Source: Methanobacteriota archaeon (GTDB lineage Archaea; Halobacteriota; Halobacteria; Halobacteriales; Halalkalicoccaceae). From it: 7,224 nucleotides of DNA. Below are positions 1-5,875 of this stretch, in pieces; the stretch's first letter is position 1, and every line of letters starts with the position of its first letter. The notes below the pieces were generated by a model, which was not told the DNA's origin, made no database searches, and saw only the letters and a program-made list of their open reading frames with translations. The DNA is taken from contig JADFQH010000079.1 in the NCBI GenBank assembly GCA_022561895.1, positions 1 to 7,224 of the forward strand, in the 5' to 3' direction. The translations under genes were made by a program, and so were the position numbers.

Positions 1-20
1 AACAAGGGGAATAACGTCCG

Positions 21-1130
21 ATGACGCTTATCATCAATAATGACGATGTGGCCAAGGTCCTGAAGATGGACGTTGTGATCGACGCGCTGGAAGAGGCCTA
101 TCTTCAGCTCGTATCGAAGGAAGCCGTCTGCCGGCCGCGCATCGATATCCGCATTCCGACCAAAGACCCGAAGAAGAATTATCAATGGGGCACGATGGAG
201 GGGGGATCGATTTCGGGCTATTTCGCCATCCGCATGAAATCGGACGTGGTCTACGAGACCGAATATAACGGCGTGACGACACAGGAAAAATACTGCATGC
301 GTCCGGGTCTTTATTGCGGACTCGTTTTTCTCACCGCTATCGAGACCGGCGAGCCGCTGGCCTTCATCAATGACGGCGTGCTGCAACATATGCGCGTCGG
401 CGGCGATGGCGCGATCGGCGTCAAATACATGGCCAACAAGGACGCCGAAGTGGTCGGCATGCTGGGCTCCGGCGGCATGTCGCGCACGCATATGCAGGCC
501 TTCATGCTGGTGCGCAACATCAAGAAGCTGCAAGTGTTCAGCCCGACCAAGGAACACCGCGAAGCCTTCGGCCGTGAAATGGCCGAGACCTACGGCATCG
601 AAGTGAAGGTCTGCGGCAATCCCGAGGACGTCTACAGGGGCGCGCATATCCTCGCCGCGCTCACCGATTCGGCCGTGCCGGTGACCGACGGAACGCTGCT
701 CGAAAAGGGAACCCATCTGGTCAATATCGGCGGCAGCGGCAATCCCGACGCCGAAAGCCTTGCCCGCGTGGACGTTTATTTGCGTTTTGGCGATGCGCCG
801 CCGCCTATCGGCCGCCCCGATTTCAATCTTGACGACGAGAATATCGGCTGGGAAGCCGTGCCCAGCAAACGCAAATACGGCGATGGCCGCCACGGGAAAA
901 AGCGCGCGCGCGGCACGCTTCTGCCCGACAAGCGCGTGACGCTGGCCGATATCGTGTCGGGCAAATCCAAGGGGCGGAGCTCGAAGGATCAGATCACCTA
1001 TTCCGAACGCGGCAATCTTCAGGGCGCGCAGTTCTTTTCCATCGGCGGCAAGGTCTATGAGGCAGTGAAGGCCGCCGGATTGGGACGCGAAATCCCTACC
1101 GAATGGTTCCTGCAAGACATCAGGGATTAG
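21..1130 (+). CDS. Ornithine cyclodeaminase / mu-crystallin family NAD(P)-binding protein
   Basis: A complete 369-residue protein of the OCD/mu-crystallin family. Members are cytoplasmic NAD(P)-dependent enzymes such as ornithine cyclodeaminase, alanine dehydrogenase and ketimine reductase. Visible landmarks are Lys73 in the strand AIRMKSD and Arg125 in HMRVGGDGA, which match the substrate-carboxylate ligands of the family. The Rossmann motif GSGGMS follows at residues 149-154, and the family C-terminus (SIGGKVYEAVKAAGLG) is present. It is longer than the usual roughly 310-350 residues because of an extra segment near residues 78-95 and a very basic stretch at 283-297 (KRKYGDGRHGKKRAR). Where true ornithine cyclodeaminases have GGD, with the Asp used in catalysis, this protein has GGS (Ser239), so ornithine is unlikely to be the substrate. 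The ATG follows an AAGGGGA site at 4-10. Family assignment is firm; the reaction is unknown. It converges on the next gene with a 15-base gap. Confidence 0.88.
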   Translation: MTLIINNDDVAKVLKMDVVIDALEEAYLQLVSKEAVCRPRIDIRIPTKDPKKNYQWGTMEGGSISGYFAIRMKSDVVYETEYNGVTTQEKYCMRPGLYCGLVFLTAIETGEPLAFINDGVLQHMRVGGDGAIGVKYMANKDAEVVGMLGSGGMSRTHMQAFMLVRNIKKLQVFSPTKEHREAFGREMAETYGIEVKVCGNPEDVYRGAHILAALTDSAVPVTDGTLLEKGTHLVNIGGSGNPDAESLARVDVYLRFGDAPPPIGRPDFNLDDENIGWEAVPSKRKYGDGRHGKKRARGTLLPDKRVTLADIVSGKSKGRSSKDQITYSERGNLQGAQFFSIGGKVYEAVKAAGLGREIPTEWFLQDIRD

Positions 1131-1145
1131 GTGCGCGCGTCGCCC

Positions 1146-1631
1146 TCACCAATAGGCGATCATCCGGCCCGAGGCGATGGCGGCGAGCCAGATTAGCAGC
1201 GACGCGCCGCCTGCAAGCGCCAGGCGCCCGTGCAGCTTGTCGGGCAACTCGCCGCGCTTGAGCGCCTTCCAACTGGGCGAATAATGCAGCAAAGCGAGAT
1301 TGAACACGCCCAGCGCGATCGCGCCGAGCTTGTAATAGAAAAAAGGATTGCCGAGATATTCTGTCGCCTGCGCGCTGAACAAAAACACGCCGCTGGTCAC
1401 CGCCACCGCAAGACCGGTCGCCGCCACCGCCACGGCCGGCACGGCAATTGCCGATAGAGGAATCTTGCGCCACACGCCGACAAGACGCAGATCGAGAACG
1501 GTAATGGACCCGAAAAGAAGCGCGATGCCTAAGACGTGGACGAGATTGGTGAGGCCATAGGTCCAGCGCCCCGTCTCGCGCACGAAATCGCCCAGCGCGG
1601 ACGCTTCAAGCCACGACATGAACTCCAGCAA
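1146..1631 (-). CDS. DUF6644-type four-helix membrane protein
   Basis: A 161-residue integral membrane protein whose sequence resembles the DUF6644 family; its biochemical role is not known to me. Four hydrophobic segments lie at about residues 27-51, 60-86, 98-117 and 136-160. The first carries His32 (LVHVLG) and the third ends at His116 (ALLHYS). Paired histidines in such bundles can bind haem or metal, but that is only an inference here. The motif FSAQATEYLGNPFF in the loop after helix 2 is the most family-like part. It is the second gene of an operon, starting 22 bases after the DUF6152 gene. The start is uncertain: a TTG at 1631 gives the N-terminus MLEFMSWLEASAL, whereas an ATG at 1619 has GGAG only three bases upstream. 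I kept 1631 because that N-terminus looks family-like. Confidence 0.75.
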   Translation of the reverse strand: MLEFMSWLEASALGDFVRETGRWTYGLTNLVHVLGIALLFGSITVLDLRLVGVWRKIPLSAIAVPAVAVAATGLAVAVTSGVFLFSAQATEYLGNPFFYYKLGAIALGVFNLALLHYSPSWKALKRGELPDKLHGRLALAGGASLLIWLAAIASGRMIAYW

Positions 1632-1653
1632 TCTACGCCCCCAAAAAAAAGCG

Positions 1654-2049
1654 TCAGTCGCGGTTGGGGTAAAGATCGAAAGTGTGGTCGCCGACCACCA
1701 GGCGTTCGGTCTTGATTTCCAGGCGGGGTCCGTCCTTCCACCGGTGGCCTCGCGCGGTGATCTCGGTGCCGATCCCGATCTGCGCCGCTTCGGTCAAGCC
1801 TGCGCGGGCGTTGCGCCCCGGCGGGGCAAGGACCACGTCCCACAATTGGCCGTCGGCGCGGACTTTCAATAGGCCGTGCGGCCCACCGAGATTAATGTCC
1901 TCGACTGTGCCGGTCAGCTCGAACGGCTCGCCGCCATACCAGCCCCAGCCATGATGCGCATTGGCGGAAACCGAAGCGCCCAAGAGAAGGGCAAGGCCTA
2001 CGCCCGAAACCGTCAGAGCGCGGGCGAACGGAAAAACTCTCTTCCTCAT
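1654..2049 (-). CDS. DUF6152-type exported small protein
   Basis: A predicted exported protein of 131 residues. The N-terminus is a clear Sec signal peptide: MRKR, a hydrophobic core (VSGVGLALLLGASV), then a likely signal peptidase I cut after SANA, leaving a mature protein beginning HHGWGWYGG. The mature part has the pattern seen in the DUF6152 family (FELTGTVEDI, GGPHGLLKV, PPGRNARAGLTEA, ITARGHRWKDG) and looks like a small beta-barrel. The exposed His-His-Gly start could bind a metal, which is inference. A GTG at 2058 would lengthen the frame by three codons, but it lies inside the Shine-Dalgarno sequence GAGGTGA, so the ATG at 2049 is the better start. It is the first gene of an operon with the DUF6644 membrane protein downstream, which suggests the two work together at the cell envelope. 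Function unknown. Confidence 0.75.
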   Translation of the reverse strand: MRKRVFPFARALTVSGVGLALLLGASVSANAHHGWGWYGGEPFELTGTVEDINLGGPHGLLKVRADGQLWDVVLAPPGRNARAGLTEAAQIGIGTEITARGHRWKDGPRLEIKTERLVVGDHTFDLYPNRD

Positions 2050-2054
2050 GTCTC

Positions 2055-2061
2055 TCACCTC
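2055..2061 (-). promoter_or_regulatory. Shine-Dalgarno GAGGTGA that fixes the DUF6152 start
   Basis: On the minus strand GAGGTGA stands five bases before the ATG at 2049-2047. The competing GTG codon (2058-2056) lies within this site and so cannot be its start. It is also an ordinary bacterial ribosome binding site, supporting a bacterial origin for this side of the window. Confidence 0.7.
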
Positions 2062-2095
2062 GTCTGTACGTTGTTTTTTACGTCAGTGCGGGCGG

Positions 2096-2113
2096 GACAA
2101 TGCAGGTATTGTC
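2096..2113. promoter_or_regulatory. Inverted repeat GACAAT-N6-ATTGTC, possible operator
   Basis: Perfect 6-base arms separated by six bases, about 50 bases upstream of the DUF6152 start. On the minus strand the sequence TTGACA (2115-2110), a match to a sigma-70 -35 box, overlaps one arm. I found no good -10 box at normal spacing, so the promoter reading is weak. A dimeric repressor or activator site is the natural interpretation, by inference only. Confidence 0.35.
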
Positions 2114-2116
2114 AAA

Positions 2117-2128
2117 CGGTTGCAACCG
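2117..2128. promoter_or_regulatory. Perfect 12-base palindrome CGGTTGCAACCG, possible operator
   Basis: A perfect palindrome with no spacer, three bases from the previous inverted repeat and upstream of the DUF6152-DUF6644 operon. It lies in non-coding DNA, so codon constraint does not explain it. Such sites commonly bind homodimeric regulators, but I cannot name the family. Confidence 0.35.
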
Positions 2129-2143
2129 CATGGGCGTTCGCGA

Positions 2144-2156
2144 CTTGCGGCGCAAG
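2144..2156. repeat. Short inverted repeat CTTGCG-G-CGCAAG
   Basis: Perfect 6-base arms around a single base. As RNA it would form a five-pair stem with a three-base loop. It lies between the end of the DUF2272 frame (2219) and the DUF6152 operon. No T-run follows on either strand, so it is not a convincing intrinsic terminator. The rest of the 2050-2218 intergenic region shows nothing else that I recognise. Confidence 0.25.
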
Positions 2157-2218
2157 GACCCCGCAGGCACGGTTTTGCGTGGATTTCCCGAGAGATAGCC
2201 TGTGGAACCGTAAATGTG

Positions 2219-2869
2219 TCACTGGCGGTCGGGCGCCGTTTCGGTTTTGGCGCGTAAATTCGCCAGCGCTTGGATCGTGGGGCTGTTGTCGAGCACATTG
2301 GCTTCCACCGGGTCGGCGCGCAGTTTCAGATGAGCGAAGACCGTGCGTGCGCCGTCGATCATGGTTTGGTCGACGGGGCGAAGATGTTGTCCGTCCTCTT
2401 GGACCGCGGGTAGAATTGTCAGGCTCACCGATTGCTCGACATTGCCGCCGATGACAAGAATGCGCTGCCCGATGGCGTCCACTTTTACGACGACGTCGCA
2501 ATGGGTGGGTGCGAACCGTCCCCGCTCCTCCCGCCTGTCGGCAAGATTGCGATAGGGCGCCTGCCCGCGCGCATTGCACAACAGATCGCCTGGTTCGATC
2601 TGAACCTCGCCCGCATCGTAAGCGACGAAAGCCGCTTGCGGCGCACCGCCGTCGCGCGCACGAATGGCCTGATCGACATAGACGCGGTGCGACACATCGC
2701 GTTCGAATTGATTGGCATCACCCAGGCCGGCCTCACACATGACCCAGGAAATGAACGCCGCCGACCAGGGTTGCAGCCAATTCACCGCATCCCCGCCCGG
2801 TCCGTTCCACGCCCTGTTTTGTCCGTTCAGAATGCGCGCCGCATCGGGCGTCGCCGACCAATAACCCGC
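2219..2869 (-). CDS. DUF2272 domain protein, C-terminal fragment fused in frame to a haloarchaeal E3 fragment
   Basis: About 216 residues, from AGYWSATPD to the TGA at 2219, resemble the C-terminal part of DUF2272 proteins, bacterial exported or envelope proteins with an NlpC/P60- or CHAP-like fold. Key segments are WNGPGGD, PWSAAFISWVMCEAGLG with a candidate nucleophile Cys, VYVDQAIRARDGG, PGDLLC, and APTHCDVVV with a candidate catalytic His. Hydrolase activity is plausible but unproven. There is no native start or signal peptide: the frame runs on without interruption into haloarchaeal dihydrolipoamide dehydrogenase. The continuous reading frame spans 2219-3670 (483 codons). In its numbering the DUF2272 part begins at about residue 268, the Cys is 312 and the His is 390. 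The missing N-terminus marks a sequence joint, not a normal gene fusion. Confidence 0.7.
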   Translation of the reverse strand, partial: AGYWSATPDAARILNGQNRAWNGPGGDAVNWLQPWSAAFISWVMCEAGLGDANQFERDVSHRVYVDQAIRARDGGAPQAAFVAYDAGEVQIEPGDLLCNARGQAPYRNLADRREERGRFAPTHCDVVVKVDAIGQRILVIGGNVEQSVSLTILPAVQEDGQHLRPVDQTMIDGARTVFAHLKLRADPVEANVLDNSPTIQALANLRAKTETAPDRQ

Positions 2870-3607
2870 GATCGTCGCCGCCACGTCCTCCAGCGTTGCG
2901 CCCAACTCGATCGCCAGCCCGATCTCCGCGATGAGTTCGGAGGCCTCGGGACCGACGATCTGGCCGCCGAGGACGAAGCCGCTCTCTCCGTCGGCGATCA
3001 CTCGCACGAATCCGTCCGTCTCGCCCATCGTGAGCGCCCGCCCGCTCGCGCGAAACGGCATCTCGCCGATGACCGGCTCGAAACCCGCCTCCGTGGCTTC
3101 GTCCGCGGTCATTCCCACTGTTCCGATCTCGGGCTCGGTAAAAACCGCCATTGGAACGGCCTGATAGTCGAGGGCGGCCGGTTCGCCCGCGATCACCTCC
3201 GCGGCGACGTGGCCCTCTTTCATCCCCTTGTGGGCGAGCATTGGCTCGCCAGCCACGTCGCCCACGGCAAAGACGTGTTCGACGTCAGTCCGCGCGCGAT
3301 CGTCGATCGGGAGAAAGCCGTTCTCGTCCGGTTCGAGTCCTACTGAATCGAGGTTCAGCGTGTCCGTCACCGGCTTTCGACCCACGGCAACGAGCACCTT
3401 CTCGCAGTCGTAGCTCGTCTCCTCGCCATCCTCGGTTTTGGTGGTGACCGCGATTTTTTCACCTTCCTTCTCCCACCCGCTCGCGCTCTCACCGAGGTGA
3501 ATCTCCACACCGAGGCTCTCCATCCGATCGACAACGGGTGTTGCGAGATCGTCGTCGAAGCCAGTCAGCGCCTCATCGAGCATCTCTACTACGACGACAT
3601 CCGTGCC

Positions 3608-3646
3608 CGCCTGGTGCCGGCGGTCCGCGAAGCGCTTGGTCTGTAA
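3608..3646 (+). CDS. Possible C-terminal end of a bacterial protein (fragment)
   Basis: The plus-strand frame reads RLVPAVREALGL and stops at TAA (3644-3646), directly before a strong Shine-Dalgarno site. The frame also stays open leftwards across the joint (YYDDIRA), so the true donor match may reach further into what I assigned to lpdA. Too short to identify. Confidence 0.25.
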   Translation, partial: RLVPAVREALGL

Positions 3647-3702
3647 GGAGGCGTCATGTCTGTTGTTCAATGTGAAGTGACTGCCAAGGCGGCTGCCGGC
3701 AC
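3614..3702. repeat. 8-base inverted repeat near the ends of the insert
   Basis: GTGCCGGC at 3614-3621 is the reverse complement of GCCGGCAC at 3695-3702, each about six bases inside the estimated insert limits. Terminal inverted repeats would suggest a tiny mobile element, but the word is short and GC-rich and could occur by chance. No target duplication is apparent. Confidence 0.2.
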
Positions 3703-3708
3703 GCCCAT
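3656..3708 (+). CDS. Possible N-terminal start of a bacterial gene (fragment)
   Basis: ATG at 3656 lies four bases after AAGGAGG and reads MSVVQCEVTAKAAAGTPMT before running into the haloarchaeal sequence, where the same frame stops at a TAG near 3736. The ribosome site is far stronger than those of the haloarchaeal genes here. The product is not recognised. Confidence 0.3.
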
Positions 3709-4313
3709 GACGCCCGCAAGCTCCATGCCGATGTAGCCCGCGCCGACGATCACCATCGAATCGGGGACCGAATCGAGCGCGAGGGCGTGGCGCGAGCTCA
3801 GGACGTTCTCGCCGTCGAACTCGAAGCCGGGAATTTCTACAGGTTTCGATCCGGTGGCGATGATCGCCTGTTCGAACTCGATGGACTCCGAGCCTTGGCC
3901 CTCTCCTCCATGAGCCACCCGAACCTTGTTCTCGCCCGCGAACTCCGCGCGTCCCTCGACTAAGTTCACGCCGTTGGCTTTACAGAGCTTCTCGACGCCA
4001 CCCGTTAGTTGATCCACGACGCCGTCTTTCCACTCGACCATCCCGCCCATATCGATCGCGGGGTCGGCGTGGATCCCCATCTCCTCTGCGCTCGCGGCCT
4101 CGTGGGCGATTCCTGTGGCAGTTATCAGCGCCTTCGAGGGGATACAGCCGTGGTTCAGACAGGTCCCGCCGTAGGCCTCCTTCTCGACGAGGGTTGCGTC
4201 CAGATCCAGTTGTCCAGCGCGGATGGCAGCCACGTAGCCTCCGGGTCCTGCGCCGATTATCAGTACGTCCGTGCCAGTTGCGATGTCTCCGACGACCATT
4301 GTTGTAGTTCTCT

Positions 4314-5873
4314 CTAATCAAGCAGCAACAGCAGTGGGTTCTCTAAATACTCTATCACTCGGTTCGCAAAGGCCGCCCCGTCCGCACCATCGACGATCCG
4401 GTGATCGATCGACAGCGACAGCGGCAGCGTGTGAGCGGCCTCGACAGCACCATCTTCCACTACGGGCCGTTCGGCCAGTTCGCCGAGTCCTAGAATGGCG
4501 ACTTCGGGGTGGTTGATGATTGGGGTGGCGTACTCGCCGCCGATCGCCCCGAAGTTCGTGATCGTGAACGTCCCGCCCTGCATTTCTTCCCTACTAATCG
4601 AGCGCTCGCGCGCCTTCTGGGCCAGCTCGTTCACTTCCGACGCCAATTGAAGAACGCCCTTCTGATCGACGTTCTTCACGACCGGGACCATCAGCCCCGC
4701 GTCGGTCGCGACGGCGATACCGACATTGTAGTAGTTCTTGAGAACGATCTCTTCTGCCTCTTCGTCGAGCGCGCTGTTGAGATACGGGAACTCTTTCAGG
4801 GCGCTGACGATCGCCTTCATGATGAAGGGCATGTACGTCAGTCGAACGCCCTGCTCTTGCGCGCGGGCCTTGAGATCCGTGCGGGCTTCGACGAGTCCCT
4901 CGACCTCGGCGGTGTCGTGATGGGTGACGTGGGGCGCAGTGAACTTCGAGTTCTCCATCTGCTTTCCGATGGTCCGGCGAATCCCTCTGTAGGGTTCACG
5001 TGTCTCGCGTTCTGCCTGCTCGGCTCGTTCGCCTTCGGCTCCGGTCGCCGCGACCGCCTCGGCGTCGGCGGCTTGGGCTTCCTGTTGAGCCTGCGCGTAC
5101 TCTCGAACTGCCTCCGGTGTGACGAACGCCTCGCCGTCGCGTTCCTCCTCGGTGGGGACAGTGTTAATATCGATTCCCTCCTCTTCGGCGAGCGTTCGGG
5201 TCGCGGGTGCGGCCAAGGTTCGCTCGCGCGAGGCGGTCTCGGGCTGGGCGGTCGGTTCACCGTCACCAGCCCGGCCCGTCGCGGATTCGAGTCCCTCGTC
5301 GAGCTGGTTCGGACCGGACGCCCCCTCTTCTGTTCCCTCACCGTCGCCCCCGCTTTCGGCCGCCGACTGTACATCCCCCTCGGTAATTCTGCCGCTCGGA
5401 CCCGATCCGGAGACGCTCTCGATGCTCACGTCGAGTTCGCGCGCGAGCCGCCGAACGTTCGGCGGGGCGAACACCCGGCCGGACGCCGTTTCGACCTCGC
5501 TTTCTGTACTTTCGGAGTCTCCCTCGGTAATCGCTGGCTCGCCACCGATATCCGCTGGCTCCTCTGTGACCTGTTCTTGGGACTCCGTCGGCTCGTCGCT
5601 CTCTGCGCTCTCGGTCGCTTCTTCGTCCTCTTCACCCTCCACGTTGAACGTGATGATCACGTTCCCCACAGGTACGACCTCGCCCGCCTCGGCGAGGATC
5701 TCCTTGACCGAGCCGTTCACTGGAGACGGAACTTCTACGACCGCTTTGTCGGTCTCGACCTCCGCGACGGGCTGGTCCTCGCTCACCTCGTCGCCTTCGG
5801 AGACCAACCACTCGACGATCTCGCCCTCCGCGACGCCTTCACCCACATCGGGCAGCTTGAACTCTCGAACCAT
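4314..5873 (-). CDS. 2-oxoacid dehydrogenase E2 (dihydrolipoamide acyltransferase), haloarchaeal
   Basis: A complete 519-residue E2, the core of the complex, which moves the acyl group from E1 to CoA. Residues 1-77 are a lipoyl domain with the lipoylated lysine in ETDKAVV (Lys43). Residues 78-132 are a very acidic Ser/Glu-rich linker typical of salt-adapted proteins. A peripheral subunit-binding domain (VRRLARELDVSI ... GRITEGDV) spans about 133-171. A second, similar unit (ATRTLAEEEGIDI ... FVTPEAVREYA) is at about 218-262. The catalytic domain runs from about 292 and ends with the active-site motif DHRIVDG (His491, Asp495). Acetyl versus branched-chain specificity cannot be read from the sequence; the pyruvate complex is the usual call for this operon. 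It begins two bases after the E1beta stop. Confidence 0.93.
   Translation of the reverse strand: MVREFKLPDVGEGVAEGEIVEWLVSEGDEVSEDQPVAEVETDKAVVEVPSPVNGSVKEILAEAGEVVPVGNVIITFNVEGEEDEEATESAESDEPTESQEQVTEEPADIGGEPAITEGDSESTESEVETASGRVFAPPNVRRLARELDVSIESVSGSGPSGRITEGDVQSAAESGGDGEGTEEGASGPNQLDEGLESATGRAGDGEPTAQPETASRERTLAAPATRTLAEEEGIDINTVPTEEERDGEAFVTPEAVREYAQAQQEAQAADAEAVAATGAEGERAEQAERETREPYRGIRRTIGKQMENSKFTAPHVTHHDTAEVEGLVEARTDLKARAQEQGVRLTYMPFIMKAIVSALKEFPYLNSALDEEAEEIVLKNYYNVGIAVATDAGLMVPVVKNVDQKGVLQLASEVNELAQKARERSISREEMQGGTFTITNFGAIGGEYATPIINHPEVAILGLGELAERPVVEDGAVEAAHTLPLSLSIDHRIVDGADGAAFANRVIEYLENPLLLLLD
5088..5222 (-). other. Second, divergent subunit-binding domain of E2
   Basis: E2 residues about 218-262 repeat the pattern (LAAPATRTLAEEEGIDI, then FVTPEAVREYA), but the GSGxxGRIT turn is replaced by PTEEERDGEAF. 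It may bind a different partner or only space the domains. Confidence 0.55.
5361..5477 (-). other. First peripheral subunit-binding domain of E2
   Basis: E2 residues about 133-171 match the small helical domain that docks E1 or E3: the helix VRRLARELDVSI, then the turn GSGPSGRIT and EGDV. This is the more canonical of the two copies. Confidence 0.7.
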
Positions 5874-5875
5874 GA

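Larger units (their letters stand above)
3608..3708. other. Foreign insert of about 101 bases inside lpdA
   Basis: This stretch sits where an intact haloarchaeal E3 would have only about four codons, between ELAGV and GTDV. It has no E3 similarity in any frame, adds about 89 bases net and so shifts the frame. On the plus strand it looks like a bacterial gene boundary: a frame ending in TAA (3644-3646), AAGGAGG (3645-3651) and an ATG at 3656. The limits are judged from where E3 homology stops and resumes, and could be off by several bases because short matches may be shared at the joints. Confidence 0.7.
2870..4299 (-). pseudogene. lpdA: Dihydrolipoamide dehydrogenase (E3), interrupted and truncated
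   Basis: E3 reoxidises the dihydrolipoyl arm of E2 using FAD and NAD+. The N-terminal part (4299 to about 3709) has the FAD motif GAGPGG at residues 16-21, the redox disulfide in GGTCLNHGC (Cys47, Cys52) and the NAD motif GAGYIG at 186-191. After ELAGV (residue 197) about 101 foreign bases intervene and the frame ends at 3667. Homology resumes in another frame at GTDVVVVEML (3607) and continues through the second FAD motif FAVGD (about 3270) and the start of the interface domain (VPMAVFTEPEIGTVG), then stops at LEDVAATI (about 2870). The final HxHPTxxE segment, supplying the catalytic His and Glu, is absent. Intact E3 is about 470 residues. As written the gene cannot make active E3. It starts 14 bases after E2, as the last gene of the operon. 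Confidence 0.85.

Noticed and set aside
1643..1650. A run of eight T on the minus strand after the DUF6152 stop, as a terminator
   Set aside because: No stable GC-rich stem precedes it, and the next gene of the operon starts 12 bases further on.
1876..2454. Plus-strand open frame spanning the DUF6152 promoter region
   Set aside because: It overlaps the signal peptide region of DUF6152 and the DUF2272 tail, has no ribosome site, and its translation is not protein-like.
2432..3346. Plus-strand open frame of 304 codons opposite the E3/DUF2272 region
   Set aside because: It is antisense to two regions with recognisable families and crosses the haloarchaeal-bacterial joint, so it cannot be one native gene.
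2219..3670. A genuine novel fusion enzyme of 483 residues
   Set aside because: Both halves are cut inside their domains, the first 20 residues are foreign insert, and there is no plausible start. It is better explained as a joint between unrelated sequences.
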